DNA of 64,000 nucleotides, taken from the NCBI RefSeq assembly GCF_041260155.1, contig NC_091946.1, positions 21,717,853 to 21,781,852 of the forward strand, in the 5' to 3' direction. Below the pieces are notes generated by a model. That model was not told the DNA's origin. It saw nothing but the letters and a program-made list of their open reading frames with translations, and made no database searches. Source of the stretch: Ptychodera flava. Taxonomy: Eukaryota > Hemichordata > Enteropneusta > Ptychoderidae. The position numbers and the translations under genes are program-made. This document shows positions 1 through 12,728 of this stretch, piece by piece. Within the stretch, counting starts at the first letter, position 1. Each line of letters begins with the position of its first letter.

Positions 1-1221
1 TCAATCCTATAGAATGAATTACGTTTGTAGGTAATCATTTGAGGGCAATGTATGTAGTATTTAATATTTGACTTTAAATCATGTAAATGAATAACCTTGT
101 TACAATTACAACTACAACATTAAGACAAATCAGAAGGAAATCATATTCATCTTCAGTTTATCAGCTCTCAGATAATAAACTAAATCTCTAGTTTCGATAT
201 ATTGCATGTTTTCGTTCATATTTTCGATCCGTTCAACATAGATAGAGCAAGACATCTTGCCTGATTTAGTGAATGTGCGGCAATATTCTTTTTGCTCGTG
301 AGAGGTTTGAAATTGTCTGCACCACAACAGCAAAATATGAGAGCAAAAATTTTATTACATCATTTATCATACATATAACACCAAAGTTTTAAACTTAAAT
401 ATCATTAATCGATCAGCATCTTAAGCGATGTAAGAAGTAGTATGTATGACTAATGACAATGTGGTAATGATGAAAACCAGGCTACATTATTTTATTTTAT
501 CCTATAAAAAGATGATACAAGGGAGATCAAACAATGAGATGAAAAGCAATGTGTTCCTTTGGATGATCATCCAATCCAAATAAATTATGAGGTGCCTCGA
601 AACATAAATGTTGTGAATTCACAGAATGGGAAAGAGTTGATCAGATAGTACAGAAACTAACTGACAGAGCGGCTAAGCTGAAGAATTTGTCTTAAATAGA
701 ATATCGTCACTACGTTACACTAGTAGCCGCAAATTTTATTGTTGACCAAAAGGTACCAATTGCAGGTTACATATGTGTCATACAATATGAATCCTAGAAA
801 ATGTTTAATAACTGTGCTACTTTACAACTCTGTCAATGCAAGTCTGCTATTAATTTAGGAATACGAAATTATTCGAATATTAGAATTGTCTATGCAAAGA
901 AAACGAACTGTAACAATACACGAATTTCGATCTAACTTAGTATCGTTCTATTCATATCATCCTATCTCAATTTTGTTTGATTTGCTGGGAAACTTTGTGA
1001 AGTATTCTCTTCAGTACTTTGCAAACATTTTAAGCAAAGTGACTTATTATTACACTGTTATGAATACATTTGGAAAATAATTGCAACACAATACAAATAT
1101 TAAGTATTTGGCTCGAACTGGGTACAGTTTCGTTCGTTTTGGTGCTGTTAATGTTCCGATGCTCGTGGCCAACCTCTCGAACATACGAGTTTTGCAGTCC
1201 GCAGTCAAAAAGTTTGTTCAT

Positions 1222-2281
1222 TTACACGTTAGCACTATTGTTCGTACCGGGCAAACTATCATTAACAGCGTTGTTGCCAGGAATTCTCAAATCTATCGCC
1301 TGCGTTGGTACCACTTGGTTCTTTGACCACAAGTATGAGCAGCGTATTAGTCTGCCCGTTAGTAGTTCTTTGTACGCCTCTTTGAAATGCCTGTTATTAG
1401 CTCCGTAAAGCAAGGGGTTTATGGCTCCTCCTATGTGTATCAAGGGATACGCTAGGACGGCACTCTCTGGTAACTGCCTCTGCTCGCCTATACTTGAAAC
1501 GAGGACAATAATGGCATACGGCAGATAGAAGAGAAGTATCAGTGCAAAAACGGCAAATATTGTGAATAGCATGCGCAGCTCTTGTGGAGATGGACCTGAA
1601 CTTAAATTTGAGCTTTGAGGCTGTGTGGCAGCGTGGGCCTGCACACGACGTCTGCTGTGCATCACATAAGCTATGATCAAAATGTACGACAGAAGGACAA
1701 GAAATGTAGGCGCAAATGCAAGGAACATAACTGTGAACGGGGTCCCTCTCATTCGACAGCGCAATATAGACGGGTCATAAAAAGACAGCGAAGTGTCTTG
1801 GTACACCGTGTAGAGCAACACTACAGGTGTGCCCCAAGCAAAGGCTATAGCAAGACTCACAGTGATTCCGCTGGTCAGTCGCTGATATCTCGTGTTAAAG
1901 ACAATGAACACGTAGCGATTGATGGAAATGAAAGCAGTCAGCCAGAGCGAGGTGGACATCATGAAAGGATGAAGTAAATTGTGAATGAGGCAGTACATTG
2001 ATCCAAAGTGCCATCGCCGACGGTAGAAGGTATAGCTCATCGGGAGACAGAGGGACAGTGCTGCTATGATATCTGTAATGCTGAGATTTACCAAAAACAC
2101 GTTCATCCACGTTCTCAGTTTCTTCTTAAAAATGACTATCAGGATGACCAGGGTGTTACCGATTAAGGTTCTACCGCAAACAGGAGTTCCACAGTACCGC
2201 ATAGTTGTGTTACCCAATAACCCGGCACATCATCAGTAGACCAAGTGTGGTGCTGGTGCGTGTAGTATTCGTGTCGTTCAT
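1222..2281 (-). pseudogene. Rhodopsin-class GPCR, copy 1 (frameshifted)
   Basis: This is a homologue of the intact copies 3 and 5, aligned from the same ATG (2281) to the same stop (1222). Against copy 3 it lacks one base near 2255 (inside the N-terminal tail) and one near 2168 (before helix 1), so the 5' part cannot be read in the frame of helices 1-7. From helix 1 to the C-terminus the frame is open: GNTL helix 1 motif, NLSITD helix 2, NRY after helix 3, FYLP helix 6, NPLLY helix 7. An in-frame ATG at 2217 could give a 331-residue protein with an altered N-terminus. Both missing bases fall in short base runs, so sequencing or assembly error is an alternative to true decay. The TATA box is retained. 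Confidence 0.85.
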
Positions 2282-2396
2282 TGCACCTACGGTCTTAGAG
2301 TCAGTGAGCCAGGTGCAGCCAACCCTGCAGTTGTTAGTGTGAGCGATTCTCTTGTCCTTTGGAAAGCTTCGATATGAACCCCAAATAACTAAGACA

Positions 2397-2406
2397 TATT
2401 TATATA
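2397..2406 (-). promoter_or_regulatory. TATA box of GPCR copy 1
   Basis: The minus strand reads TATATAAATA, 116 bases upstream of the ATG at 2281. The same box sits at the same place in all five copies. Confidence 0.5.
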
Positions 2407-2528
2407 GGAAACGTGACAACTTCTTCGGTCAAAAATCAGGGACAACTGAAAATGGAAAGGTTATTGAACTGACTCAACACAAGCAGCTGATTTAGCATTT
2501 GAAGTTATTTCACTTTCACTGTTGTGCA

Positions 2529-4174
2529 AGGCTACGTTCATAAAAATGTTGGGGGAGGGGGGAGCTGGCAAAATCGGAGTTGAAATCCTATTTTTTCAGA
2601 TCTTCTCAATACCCTAAAAATATTCTGGTCCCCCCGTCAATATGATCAAAATTTTTCAAGTCCCCTCCCCAAAATTATCATATAGCCGTATTTTTTATTA
2701 GGAATGTAGCAATGTATGCCAAGTAAAAATGTATTGCGTAGTTCTGCTCGCAAATGTTCGACACTACCTCTTATCAGCTTGTTGTAGAGCCATAAGGCAA
2801 TTTATTAAAATGACTCATTTTAAATGCATCAGTGGAATTTTTGATTTATCAGTCTAGGCCGACTTGAGTTTATCTAACTCTGGCCAGGTCAATTGCGCCT
2901 GGCTGAAAAGCACACAAAATGACAATCATGAAAGGGTATGCAAATTGTGAATTCCTGGCTACATTTGCCAAATTGCGAAAAACTGGACACAGTGACATAC
3001 CGAAAACATATTGTTCCAAAAGTACTTGACATATAGGACTTAGATGCTACTTATGTTTCACAAAATTGGCAATACTAGAAGGTTAGAATATTCCATCAAA
3101 TAAACGTTTTAATCTCAGATATTTTGGATGTAATAATGGCAATTTAAAAAAAATGAATGCTTTCATTTAGTCACACATTTTCCCATTTAAATTCGAGTAT
3201 TTATTTTCAAAGTTTCACCTTTGCATTATTGTGCTATGAGATTTGTAAATTTCTTGCACTGCATGAACTTGAAATGAATGGGTTTATATATTTATTTAAA
3301 GTGATTTTCGAGAAAAACAATGACTTTTCATCATACTTTTGTAGAAAATCAAGCATGGTGCCCCATCTAGATTCTCTAATATTTGATTATTCCCATATGC
3401 AAGAATTCGAAAATCTCTGGTAACTGTTAAGTCTTGTAGTCTTTCATATGTTGCTCTCTGGCCTGATTAAATTTGTGCACATGTATGTTTTATTGTCAAT
3501 TGAACGTCCTATGACCCAAACTCTTCTTTAACTACATCAGAGTCAGCGCTACGTGTGTCACTGTCACTGCCAGTATGCAGTGGTAGTTACACTTCCCGTA
3601 CGCAGGAGCGCTGTGAACTTTGTATTTTGACAATATTTTTGTACACTTTATACAACATGTTCAACTGTTCAGCATGTTGAACTGTCCAGTATTCAGCTTA
3701 CCAACACAACCTGTGTATGTTTACCGTGCATTTGTATCATTGATAAGATCTTCAGTCTGGAGTCTAATTTCATTATCACCACTATTTAGATATATAGGCG
3801 TCGTTGACAAACTGATATGTTTCAGCACTCTGTTAAGAGACACCAATAAACTGTATTTGATTCATAGCATAGAAATATTTAAAAGAAAATCAACAGTTGT
3901 AGCTTGTGCCATGTTACAAGGCCAACTTGTCGTTTTTATGGAGTCAATATATATTTTTTTAGATTTATTCGAGATTAACGTCTTAAAGTGCGACAAAATG
4001 GTTCTAGATTTTGTTTAAGTATTACCAACATTGGAACCAGTTGATGACATCAAAATGTTTTGGACTAAAATGTTTTCAGGTCTCCCCCTGTAGGCAAAGA
4101 AAACTCTCAAGTCCCCCCTCGAATACCCCAAGAATTCCTCCAGCCCCTCTCACCGTTTTTGTGAACGCAGCCCT
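2529..4174. mobile_element. TIR DNA element of the type A flank, 1.65 kb
   Basis: The inverted ends read AGGCTACGTTCA (left) and, on the minus strand from the right end, AGGGCTGCGTTCAC, both followed by a G-rich block and CTGG. No transposase frame is visible inside, so it is probably non-autonomous. No target duplication is recognisable. The element is shared with unit 5, so it predates the A-type duplication. Confidence 0.55.
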
Positions 4175-5009
4175 AGCTCCTATGAAATCAACACATTGTT
4201 AAAAATCAAAATCATTGGTGAAAGAGCTAAAAAGAAATCAGGGGCACGTTTCCTTGTACCTCTTGAATATTATAAAGTGTCAGTGCCAAAGATGACGATT
4301 CTTGTCACAAGATTACTTTGTAGATTGATATGCCTGCATTAACTTCAACAGCATGGTATCCTTCCTTCTCTCTTTATAAAGTTTAACGGTCACCCAGCCA
4401 TTATGAGATGGAGGCTTTCAAGCAAAGTCATTTCTATTTTCTACAGTCAGGCCTTGAGTGACTGCCGTCGGACATAGATGCTATCATTTACATGTTCAAA
4501 GAACATGCATAATGAATTGAGATTATTCAAAACGAGATGACAATGAAACATGAACATCGTTAGGGTGTACCATTTGATATCCTAGGGGTGGTCTGGAAGA
4601 TTGATGAGGGAGCATTTTTTTTACCTTTTTACCCTCTGTTTTTGTTTTAAAAGTGACATATAAGTCCATTGGGCTGGGAGGTTTCCCTATGCACATTGCT
4701 ACGTTTGTTGCAAAGAATGTGTGATTTTGACCTCATGTCACTATAATAAACTAACTAACTAACTAACTAACTATATAAATCTAAACATTTTGATTGAAAA
4801 CTATATAACAGATGTTGATGTTTGGCAAGTTTACTAACACTTGTATCTAAAAGTTAATCCAGCTAGCAAACACAATTTACTCGAGATTTCATGAGAATAA
4901 AAACATGTTAAACATGTTAATTACACAATTACATACGGTCATAGATAGATACATATAGAGAGAGATATGTAGATAGGTAGATATGTATATAGATAAATAG
5001 ATAGATGCA
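4175..5009. other. Spacer with simple repeats
   Basis: The end of the type A flank (to about 4620) is followed by AT-rich sequence without a convincing gene. It contains a (CTAA)n run near 4749-4772 and an interrupted GATA/TAGA tract near 4940-5005. Confidence 0.5.
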
Positions 5010-6051
5010 TGCACGCATGCTTGCACACATCCATCCATCCATCAATTCATATAACCAAAACTAAAATAGGTCTTGAGCTAGCTAAGTATACTTTAAGTAT
5101 ACTTGAACTGTCTAAAACTTTAACTACTCCCTTGGTTACTTATAACAATGATTAATGTGAAATTCTCTTTAGCAACTATTAAAATCAACAACCTTTACTC
5201 TTTTAGTCGACTATGTCTATAAGCATGATGGGTTTTTACAGTGAGGTACTAGCTGCCTCATCAGCATTTTATCATGCCTTTCGCATCTGATATTGGCAGT
5301 GTCAATTCATTGCATGCATGGGTAAAAATCTAAGCCAGTGAAAAATTCAAAATTACCTCATGACATTTCATTATCTATTTGACCTAAAGGACCACTTTAT
5401 ACTCATGCACGGTTTTGGAGAGTTGGGTAAAAATTGAAAGAGGACTTTTTAAAGTGAACACACCCGTACAGTTTGCAAAGAAAAAAATCATAACTGATGA
5501 CTTAGCCCTGCTCGATAAACTGTTTTCGGAAGCTGTGACCCCTGTTTGGATTGTAAACTCTTCTTGTCTGTGATTGGTGTAATTACTGTCAAGTAGGGTT
5601 GTCCCAAGTGAACGGCATTTAATGCATTGGCTGACCGAAGATTCGCATTCTGTTATGATATCGAAACCTCACAATCTGCTTATTGTAACTGTTGCAGAAT
5701 ATCTTGGAGTTGTTTTGATATGATGTGCCCAGTAGGTAGCTCCTGGGTGCATTAACCCTCTGAGTGCCAAGTCAATTTTTGTCATCTTTATAAAACATAC
5801 CCTTGTCAATTTTTTTGAGATTTTTGCCAAAATTTTGATAAAAATTAGTAGCTAATGAAAGTTGATGTACATTTGGTTTAAAATTATCAAAAAAGTTACA
5901 GAAAAATTCATAAAATTGGTAAAATGTTGCACTAATATTTTGGTGGGAAAAAATTACACTGCACAAAGGTTTAATCATGGACAGCATCCAATAAACCCAG
6001 GTAACTGTAGAAATTAAGTTCTGGACTTTGGTACATTGATGGTGTGCTCCA
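5010..6051. repeat. Dispersed 1 kb repeat, uninterrupted copy
   Basis: The sequence matches 46546-47663 and starts in a CATC-rich simple repeat. This copy lacks the 3.8 kb insertion that splits the left edge of the other copy at 42716-46523, so it serves as the empty site. The match ends at GGTGTGCTCCA in both. Confidence 0.85.
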
Positions 6052-6680
6052 TGGTTTGGGTTTCTGAGGAAGCTCTCGTCCAAACACCTTCTTGTAGAGA
6101 GGGGCATACATTGACCAGCACATCATGACATGATCTTCATCAATGTTAAGGTTAACATGCAATGGTCCCTGTCGTGGTATGATGTTTTGCACCAATCTTA
6201 CCTTGAGCCTGCAACTTCTTAGTGAAAAACCATCCTGGCCTATAAGCTATCATCACTACAGCATACTTTGTTGAATACAACTTGAAAGCAGGAATTGTGT
6301 CAAGGATGTGTTGATAACATGTAAGGTAATTTTCTCAGCAATGCAGTGGCATTTCAAGGAGATCAACTAGATATGACTGTTTGAGTGAATGCATCATCCT
6401 GAATTGGTATTCCTTATACAAATGCTCCAACATTTCATCAAATGTGTCTGGTGTGATGTTTGTGTAACACGGTGGCAGTAATTCCATGACAGTATGAGTT
6501 TGAGTCATTGTGTCTCTGATTGTCTGTGTTATAATACGAGAATCTACACCACCAATAACACCATTAGCTATGTTGTGCAGGTTATTATGTATTGTATGGC
6601 AGGGAATCCAAGAATCGATATTAAAATGGTGACAAAATGCTGAGCAGAAGATGTTGTCATATCTGTGGGAATTTTGTTAA
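5971..6680 (-). pseudogene. Decayed transposon-type protein gene
   Basis: On the minus strand the frame around 6195-5971 reads QNIIPRQGPLHVNLN followed by KKVFGRELPQKPKPW. Upstream, partly in another frame, coding-like sequence continues to about 6680 with at least one internal stop and a frame change. I recall similar PxxGPLHxSLN / KKPKPW proteins of unknown function scattered through invertebrate genomes in repeat-like numbers, but cannot verify it here. It is probably a gene of the surrounding transposon; no function is assigned. Confidence 0.4.
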
Positions 6681-7067
6681 GATGTATATTATGATAATTA
6701 TCATTATTATACACCTACTGCCGTAACCTATAGGAGTTTGACCGTCCAATAACTTTCCGTATTTTGTATAGTACGCGGAGTCCCGAATACTGGAGACGTG
6801 CGACGCGTTGGGACATTCCATTTTTAGGTGTGATATGCAAATTTTCAGGGGTTTGTAGCAATTTTATTTCAACAATCATGCGCGTTCCACTCATATTGTT
6901 CGCCCAGTTAAAGCGATGAAATTCGTTTCTTCGCTTCGATAAAGTGTGTATGTGCGATGTATGATAGTGAGCATGCGTGCGTGAGTGCTTCACGAACTCT
7001 ACAACGTGTTGAGCGGTCTCAGTCAGAAAAATGTAACAACTTAGCCGGCTATTGAACCACTCTTTTT

Positions 7068-7252
7068 TGGGAGTGGAGATTTAGCCGAGTGGTTCTGTCT
7101 GTGGCCTCTCAGCTAGGCGACTGATGCCGTATGTTGTGGGTTCGAATCCAATTGAAAACTATCCGACTCATATCATAGGGAACCCAGACATCTGGTTGTT
7201 ATTGTTGTTTGTATTGTTGTTTATGTGTTGTTGTTGTTGTTGACCAATAAAA
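7068..7252 (+). mobile_element. tRNA-derived SINE
   Basis: The head has both pol III boxes: TTAGCCGAGTGGT (box A, about 7081-7093) and GGGTTCGAATCC (box B, about 7138-7149), spaced and shaped like a leucine or serine tRNA with a long variable arm. About 50 bases of body follow, then a tail rich in TTG repeats (7195-7243). It is not an intact tRNA gene because the acceptor stem does not close. Confidence 0.75.
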
Positions 7253-7403
7253 TTCGACGAACATTATAAGTCACGGACTGTGACATCCGGGGGAGGGTCG
7301 CTGTTTTTTGTTCATGAAAATTGGGGTGTGTAACTCTTTTTCTTGCAAACACTTTTGAAGGGCCTAATTTTTTAGCCCAGGGCAATAGGGTGCGAAGGGT
7401 TAA

Positions 7404-8389
7404 TATATCAATCTGATAATGTTTTTTGAGGGGGGGTCACATTTTACAATTGATGATTTGGGGTCAAATTTTAGAAATTTAATTTGGAGGGGGACGCATT
7501 TTACATTTCATTTGTCGCTCAAATTCAACCGACCCCCTCCCCGTAAAAAAACGAATGCTCCCTAAAAGACACGAACTACGGAAAGCTCTTCAATTTTACT
7601 GTTCAATTATAATGTAAATTTCTGATAAACTTAACAACATAAAGATGTTTGCTGTTTATTCGAGAATCCAGTCCATCAAATTTTCAAACAAAATATTCTC
7701 AGCCTGTTTTATCGTCTGGAGCAGCGTCATTATTAGCATAAGGGACTGGTCAGTTTCTTCGGCTTATGGGGTGGTAGATACATGGAGGGGTTTTTGACTT
7801 TGGTGATGGGGTCACCATGTTTTAGAAATGCCCAATAGGGGGTCAGTGTGTTTTGAATTTCAACACGGGCTAAAACTTGCCTAAAATGTTCATGCCAGCC
7901 ACAAATTTCATCATTCAGTTGCATTTTTCGGCGCCTTCGGTTTGATATATCAGACATATATATCAGAGATATCTGCATGTTTTCGCTTCCGGCTAAAAAT
8001 AATTAATGGACCATGCATCGAATGTGAAAGTTGATGTAGCTGTAATAATTGTAGCCTACAGACCGTACGCTACAATTATTTGAGCTAGGACGGACGTTGA
8101 ATCGAGGTGGTTCCATTGAATTGAAAGGCTCTACTGATAAAGTGTCCTTGGGTGGAATATTTCTAAAACTTTATGAGTCTCTAAAACTCAGTTTAAAGAT
8201 TGGTTGCTTGTAGCAAAACTGCACAAAACTTGCAATATGTATAGAGGTACAGTTGATGTTGATATTAACGTCAAATTATGGTACTTTTACTACAAGCGAC
8301 TAAGCGGCCAATAGAGCCCTGCTGTGTTCGTAGAAAATAACTATTTGTGACTCATGTGTTGATGAAGAAGGTAAAACTGTTTGATAGAT
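7404..8389. other. No gene seen; G-run-rich spacer
   Basis: The left part (7404-7560) carries G-run blocks such as GAGGGGGGGTCACATTTTAC that resemble the subterminal repeats of the TIR elements further right. The rest shows no convincing coding, RNA or repeat structure by eye. Confidence 0.4.
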
Positions 8390-8700
8390 CACCTCATGAC
8401 TGCCTGACCAGAAATGGCAAAAATTGCTGCAAAAATACACAATAGAAGATTTCATCACAATATGAACATATCACATAAAGATCATCCCTTGGAACATATC
8501 TACGAAATATCTAAGCTATCAGACTCTGACGAGTACTTTTGAGAAACGTTTTTTCAATCAAAAACAGCTAAAATTGCCCAAAAATATAAAATTGCAGTTT
8601 TCATCATAATTTCACTGTATCAAATTTTGATAATCCCAAGGAACCCATATATCAAATATCAAAGGTATCAGACAAGCCGGTTGTGAGAGAAAAACTATGT
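8390..8700. repeat. Diverged core repeats of the common flank
   Basis: These are decayed copies of the repeat seen at 14440-14950, with recurring blocks like AAAATTGCC, ATAAAATTGCA and TTCATCATAATTT followed by ATCAAATATCAAAGGTATC. Period is irregular. Confidence 0.5.
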
Positions 8701-8789
8701 CGAACAATGCACTAAACGATATTGCATGCTGTGTGTTAAATGATCACTGAACGCGGAAACACTCGCAAAAGTGGTTTATCTCTTGAATG

Positions 8790-8990
8790 TGTTGCCAAAG
8801 GTTTGGCGCAAAGGTATGGCGCATTCCATTCAAATAGTCACAAGGCTTCTTCATCTTAAGGATGCATTTTCTAGGCGTCGTGTCATGACTGAATTTTTTT
8901 TCTGGTCGATAGAAAAATAAAGAAGGTTTGAAGGACTTTAAATGTTCTCCCCAGATATTCATGAGACTAACTCTTAACACTGTTTCCAGA
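8790..8990 (+). pseudogene. Decayed copy of the 97-codon unit ORF
   Basis: It is homologous to the open frames at 15443, 20896 and 26363 but broken by small indels and substitutions. It lies in the flank preceding receptor copy 2's 3' side. Confidence 0.4.
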
Positions 8991-10870
8991 CATGAGCAGG
9001 GTTAATAACTATTGAATTGAACACAATGATACCAACGAAAACACTTTGAAAAAGTGATGGAGGGATGGAATTCAGATAGGAAGCATTTTATATTGGCGCT
9101 GATGATCCATGATAACAATAGTTTATATTTAGGGCCAAAAAATGCGAAATACTTTCTCTTGAACTCCTCACGAGCATATTTACTTGAGTAAATTAATACT
9201 GCTATCATACTGGGTGTCTAAAGGTTGTAGGAAACCATGCATTTCATACATACTTAGAAAAAAGGAGTCTTTAAGCCGACAAATAAAAGTGGTATTAATG
9301 GTGTCGTTATTCAGTAATATTGGGTCTTCGTGCCACTATTCTCTACAAAATGGTCATGACAGCATAATGACAGCATAAGGAACAAACGAAAACTCCGTTC
9401 AGATTTATGTCAGTCAACATCTTTCACAATCCTATAGAATGAATTACATTTGCAGGTAATTATTTGAGGGCATTGAATGTAGTATTTAATGTTTGACTTT
9501 AAATCATGTAAATGAATAACCTTGTTACACTACCCGCAACAAAATTAAGACAAATCAGAAGGAAATCATATTCATCTTCAGTTTATCAGCTCTCATATAA
9601 TAAGCTAAATCTCTAGTTTCGATTAATTTCATGTTTTCGATCATATCCTCGATCCTTTCAACATGGATAGAGCAAGAAACCTTGCAAGATTTAGTGTATG
9701 TGCGGCAATATCCTTCTCGCTCGTGAGAAATTTGAAATCGTCTGCACCATGACAGCAAAATATGAAAGCAAAAATTTCATTACATCATTTATCATACACA
9801 TAACCTCAAAGTTTTAAACTTAAAAATCATTAACCGATCAGCATCTTAAGCAATATAAGAAGTAGTATGTATGACTAATGAAAATGTCGTAATGATAAAA
9901 ACCAGGCTAGATTATTTTCATTCTGCACTTATTTCGCTTCAATGACTGAAACAGGTAAAGTTTTGATGATAGAGAAGTCACTGATAATTTGGTTGTAGCT
10001 CTGATCATGGCTGTTTTTTATCTTTAATCATTTCACAATCATAGTTTGACACCACAAAATTCCTACTAGTTGTTATTGAGAACCTATTTGCAGAACATTG
10101 GGGGATAAACAGCTAATGGAGAGAAAACAGTCTTAGAAACGGGATATCTTCCTATAAAAAGGTGATACAAAGAAGATCAAAATGTGAGATGAAAAAGAAT
10201 ATGTTCCTTTGGATAATCATCCAATCCAAATAAATTGTAAGGTGCCTCGAAACATAAATGTTGTGAATTCACAGAATGGGAAAGAGTTGATCAGTAGTAC
10301 AGAAACAAACTGACAGAGGGACTAAGCTGGAGAATTTGTCTTAAATAGAATATCGTCACTACGTTACACTAGTAGCCGCAAATGTTATTGTTGACCAAAA
10401 GGTACCAATTGCGAGTTACATATGTGTCATACAATATGAATCCTAGAAAATGTTTAATAACTGTGCTACTTTACAACTCTGTCAATGCAAGTCTGCTATT
10501 AATTTAGGAATACGAAATTATTCGAATATTACAATGGTCTATACAAAGCAAACGAACTATAACAATACACGAATTTCAATCTAACTTAGTATCGTTCTAT
10601 TCATATCATCCTATCTCAATTTCGTTTGATTTGCTGGGAAACTTTGTAAAGTATTCTCTTCGGTACTTTGCAAACATGTTGATCAAACAGACTTATTATT
10701 ACACAATTATGAATACATTTTGAATATAATTGCAACACAACACAAAGATTGAGTATTTGGCTCGGACTGGGTAAAGTTTCGTTCATTTTGGTGCTCTTAA
10801 TGTTCCGATGTTCGTGGCCAACCTCTCGAACATATGACTTTTGTAGTCCGCAGTCAAAATGTTTGTTCAT

Positions 10871-11912
10871 TTACACGTTAGTATTATTGTTCGTATCGGG
10901 CAAAGTATCATTATCACCGTTGTTGCCAGCAATTCTCAAATCTATCGCCTGCGTTGGCACCACTTGGTTCTTTGACCACAACTATGTGCAACGTATTAGT
11001 CTGCCCGTTAGTAGTTCTTTGTACGCCTCTTTGAAATGCCTGTCATTAGCTCCGTAAAGCAAAGGGTTTATGGCTCCTCCTATGTGTATCAAGGGATAGG
11101 CTAGGACGGCACTCTCCGGTAACTGCCTCCACTCGCTTACACTTGAAACGAGCAGAATAATGGCATACGGCAGATAGCAGAGAAGTATCAGTGCAAAAAC
11201 GGCAAATATCGTGAATAGCATGCGCAGCTCTCGTGGAGATGGACCTGAACTTAAATTTGAGCTTTGAGGCGTTGTGGCGGCATAGGTCCGCACAAGACGT
11301 CTGCTGTGCATCACATAAGCTATGATCAGAGTGTACGACAGAAGGACAAGAAATGAAGGCGTAAATGCAAGGAACATAACTGTGAACGAGGTCCCACTCA
11401 TTCGACAGCGCAATATAGACGGGTCATGAAAAGACAGCGAAGTGTCTTGGTACGCCGTGTAGAACGACACTATAGGTGTGCCCCAAGCAAAGGCTATAGC
11501 AAGACTCACAGTGATTCCGCTGGTCAGTCGCTGATATCTCGTGTTAAAGACAATGAACACGTAGCGATTGATGGAAATGAAAGCAGTCAGCCAGAGCGAG
11601 GTGGACATCATGAAAGGATGAAGTAAATTGTGAATGAGGCAGTACATTGATCCAAAGTGCCATTGCCGACGGTAGAAGGTATAGGTCATCGGTAGACAGA
11701 GGGACAGTGCTGAGATTTACCAAAAACACGTTCATCCACGTTCTCAGTTTCTTCTTAAAAATGACTATCAGGATGAACAGGGTGTTACCGATTAGGGCTC
11801 CTACCGCAAACAGGAGTTCCACAGTACCGCAGAGTTGTGTTACCCAATAACCCGGCACATCATCAGTAGACCAAGTGTAGTGTTGGTTGCGTGTAGCATT
11901 CGTGTCGTTCAT
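10871..11912 (-). pseudogene. Rhodopsin-class GPCR, copy 2 (20-bp deletion)
   Basis: Aligned with copy 3 it has lost 20 bases near 11709, between two short TGCTG repeats. This removes part of helix 2 (the ITDIIAAL segment with the sodium-site aspartate) and shifts the frame. Near 10981 a TAG ends the reading frame right after RLIRC, removing about 37 C-terminal residues. Helices 3-7 remain open as 235 codons with NRY, CYLP and NPLLY motifs. A clean deletion between microhomologies is unlikely to be a sequencing error, so this copy is a genuine pseudogene at the receptor level. Its TATA box is retained. Confidence 0.9.
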
Positions 11913-12024
11913 TGCGTCTACGGTCTTCAGTGACTCAGGTGCATCCATCCCTGCAGTTGTTAGTGTGAGCGATTTACTTGTCCCTTTGGAAAGCTTCGAT
12001 ATGAAACCCCAAATAACTAGGACA

Positions 12025-12034
12025 TATTTATATA
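12025..12034 (-). promoter_or_regulatory. TATA box of GPCR copy 2
   Basis: The minus strand reads TATATAAATA, 113 bases upstream of the ATG position at 11912. Position and context match the other copies. Confidence 0.45.
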
Positions 12035-12154
12035 GAAAACGTGACATCTTCTTCAGTCAATAATCAGGCACAACTGAAAATGGAAAGGTTATTGAAATGC
12101 CCCAACACAAGTAGCTGATTTAGCATTTGATGTCATTTCGCTTCCTGTCGTGCA

Positions 12155-12258
12155 AGGCTACGTTCACAAAAAGTTGGAGGGGGGGGGGTGGCTGGAGGAA
12201 TCGGAATTGAAATCATATTTTTTTCAGATCCCCCTTAATACCCTTAAAAATATCCAAG
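12155..12258. mobile_element. Left-end fragment of the type A TIR element
   Basis: The sequence starts AGGCTACGTTCACAAAAA and follows the left end of the 1.65 kb element for about 100 bases, then joins the (GACA)n repeat. Equivalent fragments lie at 18875-18972 and 24328-24429, so the junction predates the B-unit duplications. Confidence 0.6.
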
Positions 12259-12429
12259 CCACAAGCACCAAAAACTAATCAGTTTTTGCCATTCTCAGAC
12301 ACAATCTATGAATCATATTTGATTCTGATCCAATAAGCCGTTCTCAAAATATCGCGCCGACAGACAGACAGACAGACAGATACACAGATATCGCTGCTAC
12401 ATTAGCTCTCGTGTGTTAAAACGTAAGCC
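12259..12429 (+). repeat. Pearl/Helentron-like tail with (GACA)n
   Basis: One core repeat copy ends in TAAGCCGTTCTCAAAATATC, then a (GACA)n microsatellite (about 12359-12380), then a short tail around GCTACATTAGCTCTCGTGTG. Core repeat, tetranucleotide tract and unique tail is the layout of Pearl/DINE-type non-autonomous elements. Equivalent copies are at 18973-19145 and 24430-24593. Confidence 0.5.
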
Positions 12430-12728
12430 AAAATTGAAACAAATTATAAAATTTTAACTTTTACTGAGGTACAAGTGATGTTTTAGAGTGTGACGAATTC
12501 TGTTCGCTCAGTTATTTGAACATACCGATTCCTACACCTAGCTGCGAGCAGTTCCGGTTACATTGAAAGTATGTTTAACACGATTGGAACTAATTTGGGA
12601 TATTCGGATTTTCATATTTTGCAAATTTCTCAAGTGTTAGGTGCCATATAGCTGAATGTTGCAATATCGCATATTAAAAAGTGTGTAATATCAAAAGAAA
12701 CGCATTTGTAGATTTTTTAAAGACATAA

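Larger units (their letters stand above)
5756..7399. mobile_element. Possible TTAA-flanked DNA transposon, decayed
   Basis: Both ends are flanked by TTAA (5752-5755 and 7400-7403). The ends read CCCTCTGAGTGCC on the left and, from the right on the minus strand, CCCTTCGCACCC, a weak terminal inverted match. TTAA duplications are typical of piggyBac and Kolobok elements. The inside holds a decayed protein-coding stretch and a SINE. The 1 kb dispersed repeat crosses the left edge, so the border may be older than it looks. Confidence 0.35.
1..9426. repeat. Array unit 1 (left-truncated, type A flank)
   Basis: It holds receptor copy 1, the type A flank to about 4620, a private insert-rich stretch (4620-8390) and a decayed version of the common 3' flank (8390-9426). 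The type A part (2420-4620) matches 29690-31893 of unit 5 closely. Confidence 0.85.

Noticed and set aside
1070-1408. Plus-strand frames of about 112 codons opposite the receptor 3' ends (also 10749, 17419, 22871, 28266)
   Set aside because: They overlap the receptor C-terminus on the other strand and recur only because the units are duplicated.
7068-7160. Functional tRNA-Leu or tRNA-Ser gene
   Set aside because: Boxes A and B are good, but the acceptor stem does not pair and a SINE body with a TTG tail follows.
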